Positions 24,186-36,228 of a DNA stretch of 64,000 nucleotides are shown in pieces; the first letter of the stretch is position 1, and each line of letters opens with the position of its first letter. The notes beneath the pieces are model-generated. The model was given only the letters and a program-made list of their open reading frames with translations, was not told the DNA's origin and did no database searches. The translations under genes and the position numbers were made by a program. The stretch is from Pleurodeles waltl. Its lineage: Eukaryota; Chordata; Amphibia; Caudata; Salamandridae. The DNA is taken from positions 22,603,426-22,667,425 of the forward strand of contig NC_090447.1 of assembly GCF_031143425.1 (NCBI RefSeq). The letters run 5' to 3'.

Positions 24186-25867
24186 TGTAGGAAAGTGGCC
24201 TCCTTCTAGCCTGGTTACCCCCCACTTTTGGCCGGTCTGTCAGTGTGTTTGACTGTGTCTACTGGGATCTTGCAAACCAGGACCCCAGTAGTTATGCTCT
24301 CCCCCTTAAATATGGTTGCTGGATACTGTTAACCCAGCATTTCATCCACAATTGGCATACTGGTGCCCTCTTATAAGTCCCTAGTATATGGTACCTAGGT
24401 ACCCAAGGAAATGGGGTTCTATGGGCTGCAGCATATATTTTGCCACCCATAGGGAGCCCATGCAAAGGCTTCTGCAGGACTGCCATTGCAGCCTGCATGA
24501 AAAGGTGCAAGCACCCTTTTCACTGCCATTTACACTGCACCAGGTAACTTATAAGTCACCCCTATAGCAGGCCGTCCAGCCCTGAGGGCAAGGTGCAAAG
24601 TACCTGTGTGTGAGGGCACCCCTGCACTAGCAGACGTGCCCCCACGAACTCCAGGACCATTTCCCCAGACTTCGTGAGTGTGGGGATGCCACTACCTATG
24701 TCCAGCTACATAATGGTAACTCCGAACATAGGCATGTTTGGTATCAAACATGTAGGAATCATACCTCCATGCTTTTGCAAGTATTGGTTGTATGATCCCA
24801 TGCACTCTGTGGGCTACTTAGAGGACCCCCAGCATTGCTCCTACAGCCTTCTGAGGTTTTCGTGGCATCCACAGCTGCTGCCACCTCACAGACAGGTTTC
24901 TGCCCTCCTGTTGCTTGAGAAGCACAATCCCAGGAAGGCAGAACAAAGGATTTCCTTTGGGAGAGGAGTGTTACACCCTCTCCCTTGGAAATAGGTATTA
25001 CAGGCTTGGGAGGGGTAGCCTCCCCAGGCCACTGGAAATGCTTGAAGGGCACATTTGGTGCCCTCCTTGCATAATTCAGTCTACACCAGTTCAGGGACCC
25101 CAGTCCCTGCTCTGGCGTGAAACTGGACTAAGGAAAGGGGAGTGACCATTCCCCTGTCCATCACCACTCCAGGGGTGGTGCTCAGAGCTCCTCGAGCGGG
25201 TCCCTGGGTTTTGCCATCTTGGATTCCAAGTTGGAAGGGAATTCTGGGAGCAACTGAGTGGCCATTGTCAACAGGTGATATCAGAGCCCTTCCCTGATAG
25301 GTGCTTAAGTGTGTGGCTGGGTGTTTCCTCAGATTCAGATTGCAAGACTCCAGCAGGACTCCTCTGTATCCTTTACTTCATCTTTCACTGATGGAACAGC
25401 AGCTGAACCTCTAGGAACTCTACAAACTGCAACAAAGAAGCTAAGATGACTTAAGCAACATTGTAACTTAAGCTTCTGCCAGCAACTGCAACAGTTTCCA
25501 GGTTGTGCACCCTCTGAGGACTGCCTGTCTTCAACCTGCACCAGAAGAATAGAAGGAATCTCCGTGGAGTGCCAGTGTCACTACCCTGCTTCAGCAGGCA
25601 CCTCTCTGCAGCGATGACTGATGGAGTGGGTCCCCTCTCCAGATGACGATCATGGTTCCAGCAACACAGGTGCTGGACTAAAGTGACCCTGACAGTCATC
25701 ATCATCATCATTTACTTTATTTCGGTAGGAAAAACATACCATAAAAGTGCAATACATAACAATATAAAAAAAAGGTTATTAGAAAAAAATGCACAGTAAA
25801 ATGAATAAGAGACTTTAAGAAAGGAAGTTAAAACCATGGAAGAATAGACATAAGAAAATTGCTTTCT

Positions 25868-26362
25868 CCAATGATATAAGAAACAACACCTCTGGACCCA
25901 GAAAATGTCAGCTAATATCATGCGCCAAGGTACAGTAAATATGCATAAGAAAACCTAAATCGAAAAAGCAGCTACCCAATCTTACTCTTTGAGTCGCTAT
26001 TCTAAGGCGCCATAATGATTCCAGAAGTTTTGCCACAGGATGGACTATATGAACAGATAAATCAGGTTTAAAAAATTCTCTCAGCAAATGAACAGTTCCT
26101 AAAGCCCATTTGTATCCAATGATGTAAAAACAGCGCCTCTAGTCCCCCAAAATATCAGCTAATATCAGACGCCAAAATACAATAAATATGCATAAAAAGA
26201 TCTAAATCTAAAAGGCAGCTACCCAGTCTTATTCTTTAGAGTCGCTAGTCTGAGACGCCAAATTGATTCAAGAAATTTTGCCACTGGATAGAATATGTGA
26301 ACAGATGAATCAGATTTAAAAATTCTCTCAGCATGTAAACAGCTCCTGAAACCCATTTGTTC
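25868..26362 (-). repeat. 248-bp tandem duplication in LINE 3' region
   Basis: Unit 1 starts at 25868 (ccaatgatataag) and unit 2 at 26116 (ccaatgatgtaaa). Both run through cagctaatatca, gcagctaccca, gagtcgct and attctctcagca. The units are diverged, so the duplication is old. The right unit overlaps the end of ORF2; the left one is in the 3' UTR and repeats the ORF2 end. Confidence 0.8.
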
Positions 26363-29300
26363 ACATAGGGGACTAATCCAAGAGGCCCTCTGTTTGTCAT
26401 TTGCATGACACTGGAAAAGAACATGTAAGACAGACTCTTCATTCATGCATCCCATCGGACATAACTCAGATTTATTAATGGAATTAGACCATTTATAAGT
26501 TAGAGAACACAGAGGGAGGGACCCTATTCTAAATCTGATAAAAAGGGCGCGCGCAAATGGAGAAAGTGCTGCATCCATGAAGGGCTCAAACTCATAGTGA
26601 CATTTAAATTGCAAATAGCTATCATACATGGACAACGGCACAACCTCAGCCAATTGGGCAGTTTGAACTTTGAGCCAAAAAGCGTCCTTCAATAACTAAA
26701 CAGCATTTATAGGAATAGAAAGTGGACCCCAAACCAAGATGCATTAGAGACCGTTCAACATAAACACACCAATTGATTTTAGAATTGGGGTTGGGGCCCA
26801 CCAGATTGAGGAGCCCACATCTGAATGGAATGAGGGCATCTGATAACCATAGCCGGATCCAAAACAGGAGAGGCCTTAAGGCAGCAATCTGGTTGATTGA
26901 AAAAAGATTTAAGTCCATTCGGATAGGCAAAGATGCAGTGCTGGAAGGAACTTTTAACAACATCTTCAAAAACTGGTGTTCCATCCTAGCCAGATTCTCC
27001 AGGTTGCAATGACCACAAATCTCCGCACCATACAGATCCCCCCCCCCCCCCACCCCCCCCCCCGGCTTGAGATTTGTATATTTCAAGAGCAGGAGTCATG
27101 GCAGAACTGGGGATCTGGTAGCAAATCTCACGATGCCACCCGCCCTTTGCTTCAGGCACATTAATGATTTCTGACGATGGGCGTGCCAGAAATGTGAATC
27201 TTCTAATTTTATACCTAGATAATCAAAGGTGCCCACTCTTTCCAGGGAAACACCTTCTAAATATACAGGTCTCTTCAATTTTCTGCTTTTTGTCCCCAAA
27301 CACCAGATATTTAGTTTTTGCTGAGTTGATTTCCAAACCATGGTCCTTGCAGAACTCCAAGAACCTTGCGAGCAAACTTGAGAGACCCATAGCTGTTTGA
27401 GAAAGTAGCAAGGTATCATCGGCAAATAGAAGGCATGGGAACTTCTGCCCACCTATACTGGGGGCATCACCAGGACAGTTTAAAAGGTACCGAATACAAG
27501 CATTGAGAAACAGGAGAAACAGGGTAGGCGCAAGGACGCAACCCTGCCTCACACCGCGGACAGTGGGGAATGCTGTAGTCAGATTACCTGCCGGGCCCCA
27601 TCGTACTTTGGCACAGTTGCCAAAGTAAAGATCTTTAATTATATTAATCAAGGAGCCTGGGACTCCAGCTTTGCTCATAACCTCCCACAGCTTGGGACCG
27701 GGACAAGGTCAAAAGCGGATTTCAGGTCAACAAAGGCCACAAATAGGTGGCCATGATCAACATCTACGATTTTCCACTTTATGGTAATAAAGCGGAAGAC
27801 CTGAACGATGTTACTGACCTTGTCCCTGAATCCTGCCTGAAGATGGCTTAATACCTGATTTTCCACTATCCAATGTTTCAGTCTGCTTAGCAGCTGAAAG
27901 CAGAATATTTTTTGCAGATTATCTAGTAAACTAATAGGTCTGTAATTTCCTAGAAGACTTTTCTCTCCTTTCTTATGAATGGGCACAATTGTTGGTTCCT
28001 TCCAGGAATCCGGATAAGACCTAGTAGACAAGGCAATATTCGATATCCTGTTGATACCGAGTCCATGTGGGCAAGTCTGATTTGTACAAGTCCGAGGGGA
28101 TGCCGTCTGGTCCAGGAGCCTTCCCTGATTTTTGGGCACAAATTGCCAACTCCGTTTCCTTTAAAGTAAAGGGAGGCACCACAGGGCAGCATGTTAGAGA
28201 TTCTACAGAGCTGGTGGCAGCAATATACGGCGTAGAGCCATACAATTCCCTAAAATGAGTGAGCCAGGTATCAGCAGCAATATGGCATTCTGGAGTGAGT
28301 GGAAGATCTGGGTCTCTGCGTGAAACCAAAAGCCAAAAAGGTTTAACATCGCGGGTCCTGGCCGCTTCAGCCAGATCTCCCCATAGACTTTCCTCATGCT
28401 TGAGTTTGCATAATTTGCAAGTGGAGACATAAGTTCTTCTCGCACTCACAATGGCTTCCCGATTCTTTGACTTTAACGCTTTAGTCAAAAGGCTCTTAGC
28501 TTCACGACACCTCTTATCAAACCATTTGCAGTTAGGTGGAAAAGAGGAGTTCCTTCGATTCGCAGCAGATTTAGTAAGAAGCTCCTTAAGAACCGCAAAA
28601 ACCACGTGGGAAGACATAACTTCCAGTGGGGTTAATACAATATAATCATCAAAAAGCTGGTGTCTAGAAACTAAGGCGCACGGTTTTTCCTTTAACATGT
28701 TGGACTTCTGAAACGAAGCCCATCTCACAGCGCGCCTATTGCTAGACAATTTCAAAAGATCGTGAGCATTAGAAGCAGAAAGCGACGGAGGTCCTGCAAA
28801 AAGAGTTCCATTAAATACAATTTGTAAAGAGGGACGATCGCTGGTAAACCGTGGACCCACTTCCACATCAATTACGGAATGCCAAACCCGTAGATCAAAA
28901 ATAACATAATCTAGAATACTGCTATAAAGGCCCCTAAAAAAAGTTGGTCTAGCAGGATTGTCAGCAGGAAATCGGCCATTTCCGAAGCGAAGGCCATGAA
29001 TTACTGTGAGATCTATTATCTGCGTCACCCTGCAAGAAGCGGTAGACAACGCTGATTGAGTGAAAAGAAGGGGAATATTCCACACTTCATCTTCGACCTG
29101 TGTTGTCTCTGCAAAAGCCGAGTCAAGTTCAATTTGCACGTTGAGGTCACCTGCAATGATAATACGATATTTAGAATGAAAGTCAGATATGAGATTATGC
29201 AGGAGATCTATAGTAGTAGACCGATGATTGGAAGGGCCTGGGCTATTGTAGATATTAGTACATAACATGGGAGTACCCGAATTTGGCAGTATTACTATTG

Positions 29301-29751
29301 CCAAAATATCACAGGAGTCTACAAAGATCTCCTTTACTTTGCCCACCTCAGTCATCTTGGCCCAGGTGCATAAACCCCCTATTGCCCTACCCATAGAAGG
29401 CTGCATAGCATTTTTAGAGAAGGAACAGAAACCTTGCCTGTACACACATTCCGTGGCCCATGTTTCCTGGAACATGCAAATGCAAAAAGGTTCGACATAA
29501 GCCCCCCACTCGGGATCAACTAATTTACTCTTAATACCTGCCACATTCCAGGACAAAAATTTCCCTGTGACGTGCGTAGTACTGCAAGTGACTTCACAAA
29601 AATCAACATCCAATACTGGGTTGGAGTTCACAATAGAAATGCTAGGGGGATCCCATAGGATGTTGGCACCCGGACTTGGCAAAGATCTTTTGAGGGGCAA
29701 GGCCTGAGAATCAAGACCAACACTGGATTTGCAAAGACTGGGGAAACATAG
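26219..29751 (-). pseudogene. LINE ORF2: endonuclease-RT-zinc motif, frameshifted
   Basis: Minus-strand order: AP endonuclease (FLSWNVAGIKSK, ETWATE, AGDLNVQIELD, TSDRPSLQIVF; ~29560-28800), a linker, KAPGPDGIPSDLY, then RT (GNYRPISLLD, AFVDLKSAFDLV, GVRQGCVLAP, LLFADDTLLL near 27415, EINSAKTKYLVF, FDYLGIKL). The C terminus carries C-X3-C-X7-H-X4-C (~26400-26455). The protein would nick target DNA and reverse-transcribe its own RNA. The frame is broken at least near 28030, 27680, 27250, 27090 and 26670. The endonuclease-RT part (28021-29700) remains open for 559 codons. Confidence 0.82.
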
Positions 29752-30291
29752 TCAATCCACATCAAAAGTACCCCCCTGAGGCGCAGGGTCACATGCGCTA
29801 ACACATTTAGAAACGGGGACCATGTCAGGCTCAGCAACAGGAATAGGTGGCAGACCAGAAGAGACAACAGGGTCAATTGCATTGGATGGAATCTGCTTAT
29901 CAATACTTGAATGAGAGGACGAACTCTTGTTTCCCAAAGAGGGCATGCTGTCACTAAAAAATATATCAAGTTCCTTCCTTGTAAGGTTGCGTGCTTCCAT
30001 CTGCAGGAGGCCCGTGACTAAAGAAGGGCTTGCAAGATTGAATTTGATAATATCCCGCCCGCCGGAGCGACCACACAACCGTGAGGCAGATACAATATCT
30101 GCGTGGATAATTGAGCCACAGCCTCTGACATGGCAAATCCAATGCGAAGCCTTGTTGATTAAAGAAGGTGTATCTTCCCTCGATTGAGCTGTAAGAGAGG
30201 GAACATTGCGTATATAAATACAATTTCGATTAGACGTGTAGGTGGAGTGGCCAGAGACTGATGTAAAGTCCAGATTCCGGTCGATAATTAG
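29752..30291 (-). pseudogene. LINE ORF1, C-terminal remnant
   Basis: An open minus-strand frame ending just before ORF2 (stop at 29752-29754). Only the 3' part is inside the LINE, since the element is truncated at 30291 and the frame then runs into LTR sequence. It includes a segment with Cys/His residues (HWICHVRGCGSIIHADIV) and a Ser-rich tail. I do not recognise a named domain. The position suggests the RNA-binding ORF1 protein of two-ORF LINEs. Confidence 0.5.
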
Positions 30292-31161
30292 AGTCCCAAG
30301 GTCCAGCTGTCCAACTCTGGTGGAGGTAAGTGCTTGCCTCCCCGAACAACACAGTACCCCCATGCACAGCGTGACTTGCAGTTGCCAAGGCTTGTGTGCG
30401 ACCTTCCAAGAAGTTCTTCATGCACAGCTTATGCCCCCAGCACTCCATCCTGCGATGCACAGCTTCCTGAATGGTTCTCTGGCGGCGTGGGATCCCTTTG
30501 TGTTATGCTGCATGGGCCTCCATTTGCACCTTCTTTGTCCCCATGCTGTGGGACTCCTGTGCTTGCTGCCTGGTCTTCTGAGGGCTCTCTGAGTTGCTAA
30601 GAGCCCCCTCTGCCACCCCTCCCTAGGTGGACACCAACAAGTTCCTCCTGGTCCAGGGCAGCGCCATTTTCTACTAACTGCACGTTTTGCGTGTACCAGG
30701 GCTTGTTGGTAGAATCCAGTGACGCAAACCAGACTGCAATCATCCTTACAGGGTGGGACATCTTCTGCACCAACCAGGAACCCGCATCTGTCTTCTTTGG
30801 TGCATAACTGACTTTGTCCTCTCACTGGTGGTTCTTCCTTTGCATCTTCATCTGGGTTAGAAGGGGCTACTGCTCTCCCTGGACTCTTCAGTGCTTCTTG
30901 GACTTGGTCCCCTTCTTCCACAGGTCTTCAGGTCCAGGAATCCACTGTTGGTGTCTTGCAGTCTCTTCTGGTTCTTGCACTATCTTCTATCACATCTTCT
31001 TGTGTGTTTCAGGAAACGTACTGTGATTTACTGTTTTCCTGGGCTCTGTGGTGGGTTCTATTATTTACCTTTGGTGTTTTTTTACACTCCCATTGCCCCT
31101 CTACACACTACACTTGCCTAGGTGGGAAACCAACTTTCTCATTCCACTATTTTAGTATATA

Positions 31162-32143
31162 GGCCCTCATTCTGACCTTGGCGGTCTTTTCGCAAGACCG
31201 CCGAGTTACCGCCGCGGTAAAGACCGCCGACCTCGGCGGTATGCCGCTGCGCGTATTCCGACCGCTGGGAGCGTTACGCCGGAAAACCGCCAGCAGCCAC
31301 ACTGGCGGTCGGCGGGAAAGTGGAGACTGGTCAACCTCCACCGCCACGCCAGCAGAACACCGCCCCCAGAATTACGACCCACATTTCTGTGTGGCGGTCT
31401 TCTGTTGGCGGTCTTCTGTTGGCGGTCACGTCCCTATGGCTCCCGTCGCCTCCCGGAGGACCAACGCACAAGGTAAGTTGATCGTCCGTGAGAGGAGGGG
31501 GTGGGGGGGTGTTGTGTGATGTGTGCGTGCATGGGGGTGTGTAGAGGGGGTGTGTGAGTGCATACATGCGGGCGGGGGTGCTGCTGTGCCTATGAGCAAT
31601 GTGTGTAGGTCGGCGGGTGCGCATGTTGGCATGTATGTGTGCGGGTATGTGCCCCCGTTGTGTATGTGTGTGTGTAGGGGGTGTGCATATGTGCATGTTG
31701 GGGGTGCGTGCATGTCGGGGTGCGTGTATGTGCATGTCGGGGTGGGGGGGGCAGGGGGTTCGTACCACCTCTGGGGGGGTGGAGGGTGTGGGGGGAGGAC
31801 TTGTGGGGGGTAGTGGAGGGTGGGGGAGACCCCTATCAGTGCCAGGGAAGGAATTCCCTGGCCCGATAGTGCCTACCGCCATGGTTCGCATGGCGGATCC
31901 CGACCGCCAAAAACCGCGGCGGTAAGCAGGGTCATGATACGATTGGCGGTCTTGGGTCGACCGCCGGGCCGGAGTGCGCAAACTCCAGCCCGTCGGTCAT
32001 GACCGCCGTGGCGGTCGGAGTGGGAAAGTGGCGGTCGATCGCGGCGGTGACCGCCACGGTCAGAATGCCATTTTTTGGACCGCCGGTCTGTTCGCGGTCC
32101 GACCGCCGCCTCTCCGCCGACCGCCAAGGTCAGAATGAGGGCC
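31162..32143. mobile_element. Non-autonomous Harbinger-type element (982 bp)
   Basis: Inverted ends ggccctcattctgacc and its complement, flanked by ATA at 31159-31161 and 32144-32146 (3-bp duplication). Subterminal DNA is packed with ggcggtc/gaccgcc. The interior has a GT-rich stretch (~31500-31740) and a ccagggaaggaattccctgg palindrome near 31841. It shares its interior, in opposite orientation, with the element at 60291-61320. No transposase; translated frames are composition artefacts. Confidence 0.85.
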
Positions 32144-32544
32144 ATAGTTTTGTTCCCCCTATTCCCATTGCAACCTATTGTGATGTTCACTATTTGCACT
32201 GTTTTCAGACGGTTTGTACAGCTATTTCTGAATTCTAGTGTATATACTGTGTATGTAACTTACCTCCTAAGGGAGTATAGTCTCTAAGGTATTTTTGGCA
32301 TTGTATCACTAAAAATAAAGTACCACTGAGTATTTTCTTTCATGTGTGTGAGTACTGTGTGACTACAGTAGTATTGCAAGAGCTTTGCATGTCTCCTAGA
32401 TCAGCCTTGGCTGCTCAGCTACAGCTATCTCTACACAGCCTGGCTACTAGATACCGACTGCATTTCACTAATAAGGGATAACTGGACCTGGTATAAGGCG
32501 TAAGTACCTTTGGTACCCACTACAAACCAGGCCAGCCTCCTACA

Positions 32545-33003
32545 CCTATTGTATATAAATCGCACTTTACACCGATGCAGAGATGCGTTTCACACCAACA
32601 GAGAAGATCCTCAGGGCAGTACAGACTGGTGTATTGAAAAAAAGATCATTGGCTCAGGGGAAACAATAAAAAAATATTGTTGTGACTCCAGTTCCAACCT
32701 TAGAGGCCGTAACAAAGGCCAGTGTTCCAAATGTGAAAACTTTACATCCAAATTGGATTCAATGGGCTCAATGGGCCAACTCACTCACAGCAACAGATGT
32801 AGACTACGTATTAAAATCTCCAAACCAAGCAAACACAAGCATATCTCCAATATGAACATGAATTGTTAACATCAGGGCAGTGCGCGCTCTACGGGCGACT
32901 GGAATGCAAAAACCCAGCACTTTCAAGATAACGTAATTCATGCATTATGCAGATATGATGTTCTGTAACCTTTTGCATTGTAGAGTTTAATCCTGAAGAC
33001 TTA
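32545..33003. other. Unassigned spacer, no gene recognised
   Basis: About 460 bp between two LTR elements. A plus-strand frame of 119 codons (32510-32869) begins inside the LTR and has no recognisable motif. An ACTTA at 32999-33003 abuts the next LTR and is the probable left target-site duplication of the composite element. Confidence 0.6.
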
Positions 33004-34774
33004 TGTGAGAAAACAGGGCTGATTGCAGAGGCCCCCTAACTTTTTGCCCCCATTTTCCACTTTTTGCTGGTGTTTTCCTGACTCTGATGGTGCCCTGGGT
33101 ACTGCTAACCAGTCCCAGGGCCCGTGCTCTGTGTAAAATGGATATGCAAATTAGGCTAATTATAATTGGCTAAGTTAACCTACCTATAAGCCCCTAGTAT
33201 ATGGTAGGGCATGTAGGTTTAGGGACTACAGCATAGGTGGTGCACCCATAGGTGCACTGATGAGGTGCCCAGTGTCATTTTAAAGGCAGGCCTGCCTTGC
33301 TGGCTGGTTTTAAATTAAAGTTACATGCAAATTCGACTTTGGAATTAAAAGTAGTTCCAAAGTCTTAAACTACCTTATTCTTACATATAAGTCACCCCTA
33401 AGGTGTGCCCTATGTGCCCCTAGGGTTGGGTGCCATGTAACTATAAGCAGGGACCTTATAAAAATAGTTTTATAAGCCCTGGTGAGGTCAAAACAGCCAA
33501 ATTCGTTTTTCCCTCATTGTAGTAAATGGCCTTCATAGGCTAGAATGGGGAGACTTTATTTTAATTTTTAAAGTCTCCTTAAATGATGCATACCAAGAGT
33601 TTGGTATCAAATTAATTGTTGTAATAAATCCCACAACTTCCAGTTGTGGGATTTAATATAACTTGTTCAGGTAAAGAGTTTTAAACTTTACCTGAAAAAG
33701 TTGCCAATTTCAGCCCTGCATTGTTTTTGCTGCTGTGCTCTGATTGGCCAGCATCTATCAAGCTTGGCCAAGCTGCCTTGATGAGGTGTGAAGTGGCCTG
33801 GCTTCACACAAAGAAATGTGCCTGTGGGAAGGAATCCCCCCTCAGTAGATGGTGAGGCAGGAAGGGGGAGGGCTGCCAAACTGGTCTTCAAAGGCAGAGA
33901 AGGACATTTGGAGCAACCAGCAACACCCCCACATCCTGCAACCCCAGACAACTACGTGCCCCCTTGATCAGATTAGGAGAGGGCAGGAGAGGGGTGTGTT
34001 TATGATTTTTAGCCACACCAGTGGGTGGGCTCAGCCAGATGTAACCTCCAAAAATCAGATTCAGCCATGATGGATTTTTAGAGAATGTTGCCTCCTGGGA
34101 TTGATTTTTGCCACACTTCCCAGGAAGTGGTCATCACAGGGGGAAGCACCCTGCACCTGATTAGAGAACCAGGACCCCCCTGCATTTCACCCAGGAGCAA
34201 GGATAAAACTGGCAGACCTGCACCCACACCTCAGTTCCCTACCACATCCAACAAGGAAGAACAACAGAAGAAGAAGGACTGCCCTGCTGGACCCCTGGCC
34301 TGCACCTGGAACCTGCACTCAGAAGGACTGCACCAGCTTCACACTTGGGCTTCACCACAAGAAGGACTTTGCCTGGTTTCAACTGGTTCAAGGAGGGACT
34401 CCCTGTTTGCTAAAGGTGAAAAATTGCTATCCAGAGTCCCCTGCACCAACTCCTGAAGAAAGCGACCAGCTGACCACTGTCCAGTGGCCAAAAAGGAGTT
34501 TGCGCCTGGTGCATTCTGGGAGTTGTAGTCTGCACCCCCCCAAGGACCATCTCAGAACTTCTGGACCCTTGGGGTGAGCTGTCGACCCCAAAAGAACCTT
34601 AAAAGGACATCTGGGAGAAGCCCCAGAGGTTTGGAGAAGTTTGGACAACTTTTGTAAAAAAGCTCCATAGAGGGACCGACCCGCCGCGGCAACTCTAGTC
34701 GGCTTGCCTCAACTGCGACCCGGCCTGATTTGCTGGTTCGTCCCGGAAAAGAAAATCTCCGAAAAAGAGACTAA

Positions 34775-35392
34775 GGCGGTCATTCTGACTCTGGCGGGCG
34801 GCGGTTGCCGCCCGCCAGGCGGGAACCGCCATTTGGCCGCTATGCGGTCAAAAGACCGCTGCCGGCATTTCAACCTTCCCGCTGGGCCGGCGGGCGCTAA
34901 CCATGTTAGCACCCACCGGCCCCGCGGGAAGGAGGCCTGCAACACAGAAGCCGGCTCCGAATGGAGCCGGCGGTGTTGCGGCGTGCGACGGGTGCAGTTG
35001 CACCCGTCGCGCTTTTCACTGCCTGCTAAGCAGACAGTGAAAAGCTTCATGGGGCCCTGTTAGGGGGCCCCTGCACTGCCCATGCCAGTGGCATGGGCAG
35101 TGCAGGCATGGGCAGTGCAGGGGCCCCCAGGGGCCCCAGGACACCCGTTCCCGCCAGCCTCTTCCTGGCGGTGAAAACCTCCAGAAACAGGCTGGCGGGA
35201 AGGGGGTCAGAATCCCCAGGGCAGCACTGCTTGCAGCGCTGCCCTGGCGGATTCGCCCAGCTGGGGGAAAAACGGCGGGAAACCGCCGGCCCCGGTTTTC
35301 TGACCGCAGCTTTACAGTCGCGGTCAGAATGGGTTTGGAAACACCGCCAGCCTGTTGGCGGTGCTTCCGTCATTCGCGTCAGAATGACCCCC
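34775..35392. mobile_element. Harbinger-type non-autonomous element (618 bp)
   Basis: Ends ggcggtcattctgac and gtcagaatgaccccc are imperfect inverted repeats, flanked by TAA (34772-34774 and 35393-35395). Rich in ggcggg/ccgcc, with an internal palindrome gcactgcccatgcc...ggcatgggcagtgc around 35070-35105. It encodes no protein motif. It sits at the LTR position that is occupied by a different element (49189-49368) in the 3' LTR. Confidence 0.85.
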
Positions 35393-35395
35393 TAA

Positions 35396-35639
35396 GTCCG
35401 AAGGTAAAAAGTTGACCGGGGCCTCTTAGCCAGCGTATCCGAGGAGGGCTCCATGGATGTCGGATCAAGATCCAGGTTTACCCCGGTCGAAGGATTTTCA
35501 CCTCGAAAAAACGACTAAGTCCGAAGGTAAAAATCTCCACTGAGGATTCCCGCATCGCGTATCCGGAGAAGGGCTCCAGGAGGTCGGATTGGACTGGCAG
35601 GTTCGTCCCGCAGAAGAAAATCTTCGAAAAAAAGACTAA
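35396..35639 (+). repeat. ~122-bp tandem LTR units ending in GACTAA
   Basis: Two whole units (35396-35518 and 35519-35639) begin gtccgaaggtaaaaa and end gaaaaaacgactaa or gaaaaaaagactaa. A preceding unit ends at 34774 and a fourth begins at 44226 (gtgtgaaggtaaac), each separated from these by an inserted element. The junction between the two whole units (GACTAA at 35513-35518) is the unoccupied counterpart of the insertion sites. The 3' LTR shows the same arrangement around 49440-49445. Confidence 0.85.
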
Positions 35640-36228
35640 GGTGGTCATTCCAACCTCGGCGGTAAAAGGCGCTTACCCCCAGACAGAAGACCGCCATAAC
35701 ACCGCCGCGGTCGCGGTAAACCGCCACGGTCATTCTGACCCACAACAGGCAAACCGCCAAAATACCGACATCCACAAAAGTCCGCCACACCACAGGTCCG
35801 CAATAAACTGGCGATGACCAAACCTCCACCATCACCCCAACAGAAATACGCCCATGCCATTACGACCCACGAATCCACGCGGCGGTCTTTCAACCGCGGT
35901 ATTCTATTGGCGGTACACACCGCTGCGGTCGAAATACACATACTTGTACAAAACACTACCACATTGGACAATTCGAAATACCCACACCTGATACACATAC
36001 ACACACCACTCCCACACACCCAATACAATATAAAACACACACACACATCACCCACAAACTTCAACTCCTAGAGATTCGTGAACACGCACCGAGAAACGAC
36101 ATCCGAGCACCCAGACGCCCAATTCACTGTCACCCTGCAATATTAGCACGCACTTCACACAACACAACAATACACATCACCACACTTAGCACCACACAAT
36201 CCATCCCACACATTACCCACACCACCCC

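Larger units (their letters stand above)
25698..30291 (-). mobile_element. Non-LTR retrotransposon, 4.6 kb, family uncertain
   Basis: Inserted antisense in the LTR, flanked by AGTC (25694-25697 and 30292-30295), a likely 4-bp target-site duplication. The 3' end has a (GAT)n tail on the minus strand. Two ORFs are present: a 5'-truncated ORF1 and an ORF2 with AP-type endonuclease, RT and a C-terminal zinc motif. The RT signature GVRQGCVLAPTLFLLFLN and the endonuclease place it outside L1; I cannot fix the clade within the Jockey/I/RTE-like groups. Several frameshifts, including a C homopolymer at ~27041-27063, show that it is dead. Confidence 0.8.
24186..32544 (+). mobile_element. ~2.8-kb LTR split by a LINE and a Harbinger-type element
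   Basis: Starts tgtaggaaagtggcctcc after a polypurine tract and ends ccagcctcctaca at 32544. It belongs to the same superfamily as the LTRs at 6910-23437 but is clearly diverged. LTR segments are 24186-25697, 30292-31161 and 32144-32544. The intervening DNA is a minus-strand LINE (25698-30291) and a palindromic-ended element (31162-32143). AATAAA occurs near 32314. It is a 3' or solo LTR; no internal region follows. Confidence 0.82.

Noticed and set aside
31331..31981. 216-codon His/Thr/Pro-rich frame, and similar at 60534-61140
   Set aside because: Arises from GT/CA-rich DNA inside non-autonomous elements; not shared in frame between the two relatives.
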